Origin: Planctomycetota bacterium
Lineage (GTDB): Bacteria; Planctomycetota; SBBH01; JACQRN01
Direction of reading: 5' to 3'
Assembly (NCBI GenBank): GCA_016206515.1
Contig: JACQRN010000244.1
Coordinates: forward strand, 1-6,899
Length of the DNA: 6,899 nt
The position numbers were made by a program, and so were the translations under genes. The notes under the pieces are model-generated. The model was not told the DNA's origin. It worked only from the letters and a program-made list of their open reading frames with translations, and did no database searches. Below are positions 1 through 5,666 of this stretch, piece by piece. Numbering within the stretch: position 1 is the stretch's first letter; each line of letters begins with the position of its first letter.

Positions 1-1001
1 GACCGCGCCAGGTCGGCCGGGTCGGTCGGCCTCGCCCAGCGGGCGCCCCCGTACCCCTTCAGGGTCTCCCGGTGCCCGGGGATGTCGGTCGCCGCGATCG
101 GGCGCAGGCACGCGCGCGCCTCGAGCGCCGCCGAGGGGCGCCCCTCCGCGCGGCTCGGCAGGCAGACGACGTCGCTTGCGTTCATCCAGTCCGCGACCGC
201 GCCGTAGGCGACCTCCCCGGGGCGTTCCACGCGCGCGCCGGACCCCAGCGCCCGGATCGTTCGCCCGATCCAGGCGCCCCCCCCGCCCCCCGCGAGAACG
301 AGATGCACGCGCTCGCCGAGGGAGGCGTGCGCGCGAAGAAGGTCGCCGACCCCCTTCCCCTCCACGAGACGCCCTGCGTAGAGAAGACGCCGGGCCGAAG
401 GGTCGAGACCGAGCCGCGCGCATGCCTCCGCGCGCGGGGCGGGACGGAAGAGGGTCCGGTCCACCCCGTCGTACACGACCCGGACCGCCGTCTCGCCGGC
501 GCCGAGAGCTCGCAGGCCGGGGACGAGATGGTGCGCCACCGCAACGACCCGCGCGGCGCGGCGCAGGGCCCAGCGTGTCGCCACGCGCAGGTCCGCGTGC
601 CGAGGCGCCTCCGCGACGTCGGACCCCCGAAACGTAATGACGACCGGCAACTCGAGCCGCCGCCCCGCCCACGTCGCCGCGACCCCGGCCGGGCAGCCGA
701 ACTGCGCGTGCAGGACCGCCCGCCCCCCCCCGGCGATCCGCCGGATCCACGGCACGATCGCCAGCGACATCGCCGCCGCTTGGAGAGTCAGACGCCCGCC
801 GGGGACGCGGCGCATGCGGGGGCGCACCACCTCGACACCTTCATCCTCCGCCTGCACCTCCTCTCCTTCACCGTCCTGCGCTACAGCCATGACGGTGACG
901 GGAACGCGCTTCGCCAGGGCGCGGGCGGCTTCCATCTCGAAGGGGCGGACCTCGGGCTTCGAGGGGGAGCGGGGGATCTGGGTGATGAAGAGGACGCGCA
1001 T
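1..1001 (-). CDS. Glycosyltransferase family 4 (GT-B fold), C-terminus cut by left edge
   Basis: Transfers a sugar from a nucleotide-sugar donor onto a growing glycan, most likely at the cytoplasmic face of the membrane; donor and acceptor cannot be told. The 333 visible residues begin MRVLFITQIPRS, the usual start of GT4 enzymes, followed by an N-terminal Rossmann half. VITFRGSD (about 121-128) is a typical acceptor-domain motif. The C-terminal donor-binding half begins near LLYAGRLVEGKG (206-217) and contains the E-x7-E motif as E286 and E294 (EGRPSAALE), then PIAATDIPGHRE. Only the last 30-60 residues should be missing. ATG at 1001 is chosen because MRVLFITQ starts the first beta strand; an in-frame GTG lies four codons upstream at 1013. 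No Shine-Dalgarno is visible: the leader is a C-run reading into a repeated sequence. It lies on the same strand as the wecB-side glycan genes but is separated from them by the R-M insert, so it may be an orphaned operon member. Confidence 0.9.
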   Translation of the reverse strand, partial: MRVLFITQIPRSPSKPEVRPFEMEAARALAKRVPVTVMAVAQDGEGEEVQAEDEGVEVVRPRMRRVPGGRLTLQAAAMSLAIVPWIRRIAGGGRAVLHAQFGCPAGVAATWAGRRLELPVVITFRGSDVAEAPRHADLRVATRWALRRAARVVAVAHHLVPGLRALGAGETAVRVVYDGVDRTLFRPAPRAEACARLGLDPSARRLLYAGRLVEGKGVGDLLRAHASLGERVHLVLAGGGGGAWIGRTIRALGSGARVERPGEVAYGAVADWMNASDVVCLPSRAEGRPSAALEARACLRPIAATDIPGHRETLKGYGGARWARPTDPADLAR

Positions 1002-1003
1002 TT

Positions 1004-1022
1004 GGGGGGACACGATAACCGA
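1004..1022 (+). repeat. Direct repeat copy 1 (GGGGGACAC-GATAACCGA)
   Basis: The sequence GGGGGGACACGATAACCGA abuts the GT4 start codon. It recurs 367 bp downstream with a 2-nt insertion (CC) between GACAC and GATAACCGA. Apart from that insertion, 18 positions match. The two copies bracket the repeat block and the HicB remnant. It may be a dispersed genomic repeat or the scar of a recombination event; neither can be settled from one window. Confidence 0.6.
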
Positions 1023-1060
1023 ATCCCGCAACCCGCATTCCGCGAGACCGCGCGCAGCGA

Positions 1061-1080
1061 AACCGCGCGCCGCAACCCGC
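1061..1080 (+). repeat. 20-bp perfect direct repeat, copy 1
   Basis: AACCGCGCGCCGCAACCCGC here is identical over 20 bases to 1206-1225. The two copies lie 145 bp apart and flank the heptamer array and inverted repeat. They suggest that the block grew by duplication of short CCGC-type units, or that it is bounded by a duplicated segment. Confidence 0.75.
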
Positions 1081-1092
1081 GGAGCCGCGGAT

Positions 1093-1174
<82 letters not shown>

Positions 1175-1205
1175 AGCCCGCGTAGCCGCAGACCGCAACA
1201 CACGC

Positions 1206-1225
1206 AACCGCGCGCCGCAACCCGC
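1206..1225 (+). repeat. 20-bp perfect direct repeat, copy 2
   Basis: This is the second identical copy of AACCGCGCGCCGCAACCCGC. Upstream of it the block continues with degenerate words (CCGCAGC, CCGCGTAG, CCGCAGA, CCGCAAC), showing that the perfect copy sits in a wider family of near-repeats. Confidence 0.75.
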
Positions 1226-1252
1226 CGCGATCCGCACGATCGCCGCGGTCAG

Positions 1253-1281
1253 TTGCGACCGGCGATAGCGCGGTCTACAGT
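1253..1281 (+). promoter_or_regulatory. Putative sigma70-like promoter of the HicB-like remnant
   Basis: TTGCGA (1253-1258) and TACAGT (1276-1281) are separated by exactly 17 bp and each match the consensus at four of six positions. The expected start point, about 7 nt after the -10 box, coincides with the ATG at 1289, so a transcript would be leaderless. It sits where GC content falls just after the repeat block. It was identified by eye only. Confidence 0.4.
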
Positions 1282-1288
1282 ACGGGTG

Positions 1289-1387
1289 ATGAAGGAGCTC
1301 GTCTTCGAGATCACCCAGGAGGAAGACGGCGGATACGTCGCGGAGTGCCTGACCGAGCCGATCTTCACGCAGGGGGACACCCGATAA
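1289..1387 (+). pseudogene. Truncated HicB-like antitoxin (32 codons)
   Basis: The 32-residue peptide starts MKELVFEITQEEDGGYVAEC and continues LTEPIFTQGDTR before TAA. This closely fits the N-terminus of the HicB-like antitoxin family (type II toxin-antitoxin), in which MKELVFEVTQEEDGGY...FTQGDTWEEL is a recurring form; that comparison is from memory of the family. Normal members continue for roughly 40-60 or more residues (WEELR...). Here the frame breaks right after GDT, where the sequence turns into the second copy of the GGGGGACAC-GATAACCGA repeat, whose TAA ends it. No HicA-like mRNA interferase gene is seen next to it. It is most likely a scar of a toxin-antitoxin gene cut during rearrangement or insertion of the R-M module. 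Its stop is in the same reading frame as the nuclease start nine codons later. Confidence 0.7.
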
Positions 1388-1391
1388 CCGA
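1372..1391 (+). repeat. Direct repeat copy 2 (GGGGGACACCCGATAACCGA)
   Basis: This copy forms the break point of the HicB-like frame. The left half, CAGGGGGACACC, is what a normal HicB coding sequence for QGDT would read anyway, while GATAACCGA is foreign to it. The junction therefore looks like recombination at a GGGGGACAC microhomology between a hicB gene and a copy of this repeat. Confidence 0.55.
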
Positions 1392-1403
1392 GGCGCGTAT
1401 ACT
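1374..1403 (+). promoter_or_regulatory. Putative promoter of the restriction-modification pair
   Basis: GGGACA (1374-1379; GACA matches the consensus) and TATACT (1398-1403; five of six matches) are separated by 18 bp. Eight bases separate the -10 box from the ATG of the nuclease gene, so the transcript would start at or within a base or two of the start codon. The -35 box lies inside the direct repeat that truncates the HicB-like frame, so the rearrangement may have created or imported this promoter. No controller (C-box) palindrome was seen. Confidence 0.5.
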
Positions 1404-1411
1404 GGGCGCAC

Positions 1412-2134
1412 ATGGCGACCCCATCCGGCGCGGTGCGAGAGGATGTGGATGCGGCAAAGCGGCTGCTTCGCTCCCTCCCGACGCGATGGGAGGGGAAGGA
1501 CTGCGTCCTGAAACTCAAGAAAGCGGACTACAACTGGCGCCAGACGGAATGGTGGGCCTTCTATTTCGAGTTCCTCTGCCGCGAATCCCTTCTTAAGGAG
1601 TTCCAGATCCCCGGCGAGCGCATCGGCACGACCACATTCGACGCCCGGCGATCCGTGAACTGGGACTTCAAAGGCAAGGCGATCCGCGCGGACGATCATC
1701 ATGCGATTCTCAACGACACATCCGCTATGCAAACCAGTATCGCCAAACACGGGGCACACGGCATGATCCTTGCCCTCTGCGACGTGGAGTACAACGACGT
1801 GAGCCGGTCCTTCCAACGATGGCACACCCGATTGAAGGGTGGACTCTCGGGATACGAGCGCGACCGGATCGCACGCACGTCGATCTCCCGCTATCGCAAG
1901 ACCCGCGCAGTCCTCGCCGAGATCCTGTTCCTCCAGATCACCCATCGGGATCTCGCCTTGCTCGGAACGATGCGGCAGGGCCGAAACTCGAATGGCCGCC
2001 CCCGTCCCGAGAAGTACATGCTTGACCTGGAGAGGGTCGGCCCGCTCCTCGTGGACCGACTCACGCCCCCAGGGGGATGGCGGGTCCGGCAAGATGTGGA
2101 AAGCGGCGGAGGAGCGGATGACCGCGCGGTCTAG
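1412..2134 (+). CDS. Putative type II restriction endonuclease, PD-(D/E)XK-like
   Basis: A 240-residue protein that I cannot assign to a named nuclease family. It is called a restriction enzyme because it directly precedes and overlaps a DNA methyltransferase gene and because it has a plausible PD-(D/E)XK core. TTFDARRSVNWDFKGKAI gives D77, then D85-F86-K87 as the D-x-K pair, with an acidic helix before it (EWWAFYFEFLCRE, E47/E53/E58). The usual first-D to D/E-x-K spacing is longer, so D77 is a tentative choice. The rest is mixed alpha/beta, with a basic C-terminal third (RSFQRWHTR, RDRIARTSISRYRKTR, RQGRNSNGRPRPEK) suited to DNA contact. There is no signal peptide or membrane segment; it would act in the cytoplasm and cut unmodified DNA. 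ATG 1412 is the first start after an in-frame TAA at 1385; no Shine-Dalgarno is seen but a promoter lies just upstream. GC is clearly lower than in the flanking glycan genes, which suggests transfer. Confidence 0.65.
   Translation: MATPSGAVREDVDAAKRLLRSLPTRWEGKDCVLKLKKADYNWRQTEWWAFYFEFLCRESLLKEFQIPGERIGTTTFDARRSVNWDFKGKAIRADDHHAILNDTSAMQTSIAKHGAHGMILALCDVEYNDVSRSFQRWHTRLKGGLSGYERDRIARTSISRYRKTRAVLAEILFLQITHRDLALLGTMRQGRNSNGRPRPEKYMLDLERVGPLLVDRLTPPGGWRVRQDVESGGGADDRAV
2108..2112 (+). promoter_or_regulatory. Ribosome binding site that sets the methyltransferase start
   Basis: GGAGG lies 5 nt before the ATG at 2118 and within the last codons of the nuclease gene. It favours 2118 over the in-frame ATG at 2094, which has no such site, and over the far-upstream frame extension. 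Translation of the methyltransferase could therefore begin independently of, or be coupled to, the end of nuclease translation. Confidence 0.65.
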
Positions 2135-3173
2135 CGAAAAACTCGCGCGCGCCGACCATCCGGCGAGCCCCGTCGCACTCCACTGCGGGTCCAGCGAAAC
2201 CATGCCGGGGGTCGGTGACGGCACCGTAACGCTTACGGTCACGTCCCCCCCTTACTGGAACGCGATTGATTACGATCGCCATGCCTCCGATTCGCAGAAA
2301 TGGTATCGCACACGGAACTACGGCAGGGGATTCGAGGGATACGGAGAATACCTGGATCTGATGGGGCGCATCTTCGGAGAGGTATTCCGGGTCACTCGCC
2401 CGGGAGGATTTTGCGCCGTCGTCATCGGAACCATTCTGTGGAAGGGCAGGCATATCCCGGCACCCTTCGACCTGTCACACCGTCTCTGCGCGGCGGGGTG
2501 GGAATTTCACCAGGACATCCTGTGGCACAAGTGCACGGCAGGTGTGAAACGCGCGGGGGTGACGATCCAAAAACCGTTCCCCGGGTACTTCTACCCCAAC
2601 ATCATGACGGAATACATCCTGGTCTTCCGGAAACCGGGTCCTCCCATCTACAAGGAGGTCGACCCGGACACCCGCGAGCGGAGCCGTTTCCCGATCAACC
2701 GGCTGTTCACGATGGACATTGCGAACAACCTCTGGCACATCGCACCGGTTCCGCCAGGCCATCTGACACATCCATGCCCATTTCCGGAGGAGATCCCGCA
2801 CCGGCTGATCACGCTCTATTCCCACCGCGACGATCTCGTCCTGGATCCCTTCGCCGGATCCGGCCAAACGGTCAAGGTCGCGGCGACCCTCGGGCGCCGC
2901 GCCGTTGGCTATGACATCCAGGAGGAATACGTCCTCTACGCCCGTTCGCGGATTGACCAGCCCCTGGCGGTCCGCCCGCAGCAGCTGATCGTGGAGTTCC
3001 AGAAGATCCCGCTTGACGCTCCAGCAGGCGCGATATCGAGCAACGGCGACCGAAAAGGCCGCCGCACGGGAAAGCGGAATCCGGCAAACGACCACGGGCA
3101 GGGGGATCTCTTTGCCGAGATGGCGATACCCGCCGTGCGTCTCCCGCGCCCCGCAGGCGACCAGCCGACCTGA
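2118..3173 (+). CDS. Type II DNA methyltransferase, beta class, probably cytosine-N4
   Basis: This 351-residue S-adenosylmethionine-dependent DNA methyltransferase (N6_N4_Mtase family) would protect host sites from the nuclease encoded just upstream. Catalytic motif IV is TSPPYWN (42-48), a form typical of cytosine-N4 enzymes. SAM-binding motif I is DPFAGSG (243-249), followed by GYDI (264-267) as motif II. The order IV before I defines the beta class. HPCPFPEEIPHRLI (218-231), just before motif I, is the conserved motif X-like segment of this family. The region between (about 105-215, including HKCTAGVKRAGVTIQKPFPG) should include the target recognition part. The C-terminal tail after about 305 is low-complexity and basic, ending with GDLFAEM. 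The start at 2118 has GGAGG upstream and overlaps the nuclease gene by 17 nt. Its stop is 15 bp from the convergent wecB stop. Cytosine-N4 versus adenine-N6 specificity is inferred; the target sequence is unknown. Confidence 0.92.
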   Translation: MTARSSEKLARADHPASPVALHCGSSETMPGVGDGTVTLTVTSPPYWNAIDYDRHASDSQKWYRTRNYGRGFEGYGEYLDLMGRIFGEVFRVTRPGGFCAVVIGTILWKGRHIPAPFDLSHRLCAAGWEFHQDILWHKCTAGVKRAGVTIQKPFPGYFYPNIMTEYILVFRKPGPPIYKEVDPDTRERSRFPINRLFTMDIANNLWHIAPVPPGHLTHPCPFPEEIPHRLITLYSHRDDLVLDPFAGSGQTVKVAATLGRRAVGYDIQEEYVLYARSRIDQPLAVRPQQLIVEFQKIPLDAPAGAISSNGDRKGRRTGKRNPANDHGQGDLFAEMAIPAVRLPRPAGDQPT

Positions 3174-3176
3174 TCC

Positions 3177-3189
3177 ACCGGAGACCGGT
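3177..3189. terminator. Small palindrome in the convergent gap (weak terminator candidate)
   Basis: ACCGG-AGA-CCGGT is a perfect 5-bp stem with a 3-nt loop. It fills nearly all of the 15-bp gap between the convergent stop codons of the methyltransferase and wecB genes, and its last base is within the wecB stop. It has no U-tract on either strand, so a true terminator role is doubtful; the position is what makes it worth recording. Confidence 0.25.
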
Positions 3190-4280
3190 TACGCCCCCTC
3201 CAGCGCGGCCGCGATCCTCTCCCCCGCGCGGCCGTCCCAGAACGGCGGGGTCTTGTAGCGCGGGACCGGCTCGGAGAGGACTTCGTCGAGGGCGCGGAGG
3301 ACCTTGGCGGGATCGGTGCCGACGAGGCGGTTGGCGCCGTAGCGGACGGTGATCGGGCGCTCGGTGTTCTCGCGCATCGTCAGACACGGCACGCCGAGGA
3401 CGAGCCCCTCCTGCTGGAGGCTCCCGGAGTCGGTCACCAGGACGCGGGCGCGGGAGGCGATCCCCATAAAGGCGAGGTAGCCCAAGGGCTCGACGACGCG
3501 CAGGGCGCCCGAGCGTTCGAGGCGGCCCCATAGTCCGGCGGACTGCAGGCGGACCTTCGTGCGCGGGTGCAGGGAGAGGACCGTAGGAAGGCGTGCGGCG
3601 GTCCCCTCCAGGACCTCGACCACGTGCGCGAGGTTCCCCGCGCCGTCGACGTTCTCGGGGCGGTGGGCGGTGGCGACCGCGAACAGCTTTCCCTCCCACC
3701 CGGCGGCGGGGGTCTTGGAGAGCGGCTCGAACCGGCCGCGCAGCGCCAGGAGCGTGTCGATCATTGTGTCCCCCACCAGCCGGACGCGGGAGGAGGGGAT
3801 CCCCTCGCGCGCGAGGTTCGCGTCGTCGTCCTCGGCGGTGGTGAGCAGCAGGTCGCACAGGTGGTCGGTCAGGACCCGGTTGTGCTCCTCCGCCATGCGG
3901 CGGTCGAAGGAGCGCAGCCCCGCCTCGACGTGCGCGGCGCGGATGTGGAGCTTCACGGCGGCGAGCGCGCAGGCGAGGGTGGAGTTCACGTCGCCGACGA
4001 CCACGACCCAGTCCGGCTTCAGTTCGAGAAGCGCCGCCTCGAACCGCTCCAGGACGCGGCCGGTCATCTGGCCGTGGGACCCCGACCCGACGTCGAGCGA
4101 TCGCGTCGGTTTCGGCAGGTTGAGGTCGCGAAAGAAGGCGTCCGAGAGCGCCGGGTCGTAATGCTGCCCGGTGTGGACCAGGTGCGCCTCCCACCCCCCG
4201 CGCGCGTCGAGCGCGCGGAGGATCGGGGCCGCCTTCATGAAGTTCGGCCGCGCGCCGACCGCCAGGACGAGCCGCTTCAC
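3189..4280 (-). CDS. wecB: UDP-N-acetylglucosamine 2-epimerase, non-hydrolysing
   Basis: Interconverts UDP-GlcNAc and UDP-ManNAc in the cytoplasm, supplying ManNAc-type sugars for surface glycans. The 363-residue length is normal for the family. Visible family motifs are GARPNFMKAAPI (9-20), HTGQHYD (36-42), VVVGDVNST (93-101; D97), HVEAGLRS (117-124; E119), MAEEHNRVLTDH (129-140; E131/E132), TAHRPEN (204-210; H206), LHPR (237-240), the C-terminal UDP-binding TDSGSLQQEG (283-292) and MRENTERP (302-309). The acidic and histidine residues correspond to those implicated in the E. coli enzyme. DSGSLQQE differs from the common DSGGLQEE at two positions, a mild oddity. It starts with GTG at 4280, preceded by GAGGAG 5 nt upstream (4286-4291), and overlaps the DUF2304 gene stop by 4 nt (GTGA), so translation is probably coupled. 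It is the last gene of the uninterrupted minus-strand run. Confidence 0.95.
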   Translation of the reverse strand: MKRLVLAVGARPNFMKAAPILRALDARGGWEAHLVHTGQHYDPALSDAFFRDLNLPKPTRSLDVGSGSHGQMTGRVLERFEAALLELKPDWVVVVGDVNSTLACALAAVKLHIRAAHVEAGLRSFDRRMAEEHNRVLTDHLCDLLLTTAEDDDANLAREGIPSSRVRLVGDTMIDTLLALRGRFEPLSKTPAAGWEGKLFAVATAHRPENVDGAGNLAHVVEVLEGTAARLPTVLSLHPRTKVRLQSAGLWGRLERSGALRVVEPLGYLAFMGIASRARVLVTDSGSLQQEGLVLGVPCLTMRENTERPITVRYGANRLVGTDPAKVLRALDEVLSEPVPRYKTPPFWDGRAGERIAAALEGA

Positions 4281-4639
4281 TTCTTCTCCTCGTTTTTATC
4301 GTCCAGCCGCGAGACGAGGATCGCCACCTGCTGGGCGAGGTTCTTGACCTGGACGGAGAGCGCGGAGATCCGCACCGCATACTGGATGCAGATCAAGGTC
4401 AGGAACAGCACCGCGACGAACAGGAGCGCCGAGACCGGGAGCCCCGCACCGATCAGGCGCATCACGATCCCGAGGAGCCAATCCCACAGCGCCAGGACCA
4501 CGACGCACGCGGCGGCGAGGAACCAGAGCCAGGAGTACTCCTCGCGCAGGCGCCGTCGGCGGACGAGTTCGAAGATCATCAGGACGAGGGTGACGGCGGT
4601 CACCAGCGCCACGACCCTCTGGCGGTCCGTGATCGTCAC
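4277..4639 (-). CDS. DUF2304 family small membrane protein
   Basis: A 120-residue integral membrane protein with three predicted hydrophobic segments, near residues 10-26, 37-57 and 69-88. The segments are divided by a basic loop (RRRRLREEYSWLW, 27-39) that is characteristic of DUF2304. The C-terminal tail (89-120) is an amphipathic, coiled-coil-prone helix (ISALSVQVKNLAQQVAILVSRLDD) ending in charged residues. The function is unknown; family members are commonly encoded beside family 2 glycosyltransferases in polysaccharide loci, and this gene follows one with a GTGA overlap. I infer a partner or anchoring role for the GT2 enzyme. The GTG start at 4639 is chosen for that overlap; upstream is G-rich without a clear Shine-Dalgarno, fitting translational coupling. 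Its own stop overlaps the wecB start. Confidence 0.85.
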   Translation of the reverse strand: MTITDRQRVVALVTAVTLVLMIFELVRRRRLREEYSWLWFLAAACVVVLALWDWLLGIVMRLIGAGLPVSALLFVAVLFLTLICIQYAVRISALSVQVKNLAQQVAILVSRLDDKNEEKK

Positions 4640-5403
4640 GGGGCCCCCCGGTCCGCTGGACCCCGGCCCGACCTGGGCCGCGCCGAATCGGGCACGTCGA
4701 GGTAGGAGTGCCCCTCGCGCAGGACGACCGCCAGCATAGAGACCAGCACCTTGAACGCATAGTAAACGGGGCGCAGGCCGCCGTGCATCGACGTTCCGGA
4801 CGCGCGCGGGAACATCCGCACCGGGACCTCGACGATCCGGAACCCCGCCTTCTTCAGCGCCAGGAGGTGATCGGTGTCCGGGTAGTCGTGCGGGTAGGCG
4901 TCGGTCGCGCAGAACCGGACGACCCCCTCCGAAAGCGCCTGGTACCCGGAGGTCGGGTCGGTGATCCGGAGCCCTGTGAGCAGGCGCGCCAGGAGGCGGA
5001 ACAGGGCCACCCCCGTCCGCCGCGCGAACCCGATCGGGTACGGATCGGGCCCGAGGAACCGGCTGCCGACCGCCAGGTCCGTCGTTCCCGCCTCCACGGG
5101 CACCAGGAGCGCGCGCACGCAGGCCGGATCGTGCTGGCCGTCCCCGTCGAGCGTCACGACCGTCCTGCCGCCGTGCGACAACACGTACTTGAACCCGGTC
5201 TGGAGCGCGGCCCCGTACCCCATATGGAACGGGTGCCGGACGACGGTCGCCCCGCCGGCGCGCGCGACCCGGCCGCTGGCGTCGTGCGAGCCATCGTCCA
5301 CCACCAGGACGCGCAGGTCGGGCGTCTGCTCGCGCAGCGCGGCGAGGACGCCCCCCAGACGGGACTCCTCGTTGCGCACCGGGATGACAGCCCAGGTGTT
5401 CAT
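4636..5403 (-). CDS. Glycosyltransferase family 2, dolichyl-phosphate mannosyltransferase-like
   Basis: A GT-A fold enzyme of 255 residues that would transfer a sugar from a nucleotide donor, probably to a polyprenyl-phosphate or other lipid-linked acceptor at the inner membrane. Visible are the start strand WAVIPVRNEE (4-13), the nucleotide-binding VVDDGS (34-39), GYGAALQTGFKY (62-73), the metal-binding DGDGQHDP (86-93), GSRF (113-116), RITDPTSGYQA (146-156) and YPDTDHL (174-180). This set is typical of DPM1-like enzymes. There is no long C-terminal membrane domain, only a hydrophobic stretch near 214-228 (AFKVLVSMLAVVLRE), so membrane attachment may come from the DUF2304 protein encoded next. 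ATG at 5403 begins the first strand; no Shine-Dalgarno is evident, but an overlapping ATGA from a short upstream frame is present. A palindromic repeat lies 41 bp upstream. Confidence 0.93.
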   Translation of the reverse strand: MNTWAVIPVRNEESRLGGVLAALREQTPDLRVLVVDDGSHDASGRVARAGGATVVRHPFHMGYGAALQTGFKYVLSHGGRTVVTLDGDGQHDPACVRALLVPVEAGTTDLAVGSRFLGPDPYPIGFARRTGVALFRLLARLLTGLRITDPTSGYQALSEGVVRFCATDAYPHDYPDTDHLLALKKAGFRIVEVPVRMFPRASGTSMHGGLRPVYYAFKVLVSMLAVVLREGHSYLDVPDSARPRSGRGPADRGAP

Positions 5404-5444
5404 TCGGACACCAGTCTCATGCCGGGCGACGCAGGATGGAAGAA

Positions 5445-5505
5445 GGTAGGGCGCGGTTTACCCGCGCCGGCGCAACGCCACGGCGGGCATGAAGCCCGCC
5501 CTACC
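5445..5505. repeat. 61-bp composite palindromic repeat with two GC hairpins
   Basis: The unit is bounded by GGTAGGGC (5445-5452) and its exact inverse GCCCTACC (5498-5505). Inside are two 7-bp GC stems: GGCGCGG/CCGCGCC (5450-5456 with 5462-5468, loop TTTAC) and GGCGGGC/GCCCGCC (5482-5488 with 5494-5500, loop ATGAA). The form, on the minus strand GGTAGGGCGGGCTTCATGCC and so on, is a recognisable type of dispersed intergenic repeat in GC-rich environmental genomes, probably a non-autonomous REP- or MITE-like element. No target duplication is seen. It sits between the DUF5989 and GT2 genes and supplies the DUF5989 stop codon. In the operon mRNA its hairpins could affect stability or read-through. 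Confidence 0.8.
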
Positions 5506-5650
5506 AGATCGGATACGCGCCAACCGTAGCCGCGCCGGGACCGATCACGAACACGAGGACGCCGACGAGGGCGAGCACCAGGAGAAACGGCACGAGCCAC
5601 CACCGCTTCTCCTCGCGCAGGAACAGGAAGAACTCCTTCAACAGGTTCAT
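5501..5650 (-). CDS. DUF5989 family small single-pass membrane protein
   Basis: A 49-residue protein, MNLLKEFFLFLREEKRWWLV at the start, with one hydrophobic span at about 18-37 (WLVPFLLVLALVGVLVFVIG) after an amphipathic charged N-terminus. This matches the DUF5989 type: a short helix, then K/R-x-W-W/L and a membrane span, usually ending in a short A-P-F-I-Y-like tail. The function is unknown; such genes typically sit beside carbamoyltransferases and SxtJ-like proteins in glycan loci, and here the gene lies 16 bp after a carbamoyltransferase. GGAGG 4 nt before the ATG fixes the start. The C-terminus (GPGAATVGAYPIW) does not look like the usual tail, and the final W and the TAG stop are read from the edge of the palindromic repeat, so the native end may have been replaced on insertion. 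Confidence 0.82.
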   Translation of the reverse strand: MNLLKEFFLFLREEKRWWLVPFLLVLALVGVLVFVIGPGAATVGAYPIW

Positions 5651-5654
5651 GCGT

Positions 5655-5659
5655 CCTCC
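5655..5659 (-). promoter_or_regulatory. Ribosome binding site of the DUF5989 gene
   Basis: On the minus strand GGAGG stands 4 nt before the ATG at 5650, inside the 16-bp gap after the carbamoyltransferase stop. It is the clearest Shine-Dalgarno in the glycan run and supports this very short gene as real. Confidence 0.7.
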
Positions 5660-5666
5660 ACCGCCT

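Noticed and set aside
1839..2117. Upstream extension of the methyltransferase frame into the nuclease gene (92 extra residues)
   Set aside because: The extension has no methyltransferase motifs, lies inside the nuclease coding region, and a GGAGG-preceded ATG at 2118 gives a normal-length enzyme.
1289..2134. HicB-like domain fused to the nuclease as one gene
   Set aside because: The two are in the same frame but a TAA at 1385-1387 separates them. Without evidence of read-through or a sequencing error I keep them apart.
2872..4380. 502-codon minus-strand frame over wecB
   Set aside because: It is a frame-shifted shadow of wecB with an Arg/Gly/Pro-rich translation; the correct frame has all epimerase motifs.
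3567..4739. 390-codon plus-strand frame antisense to wecB, DUF2304 and GT2
   Set aside because: It has no domain-like sequence and covers three recognisable genes on the other strand.
5400..5603. 67-codon minus-strand frame between DUF5989 and GT2, ending in the short frame MRLVSE with an ATGA overlap to GT2
   Set aside because: It overlaps the better supported DUF5989 gene and crosses the palindromic repeat. The ATGA overlap is noted, but the six-codon tail has no Shine-Dalgarno and could be chance.
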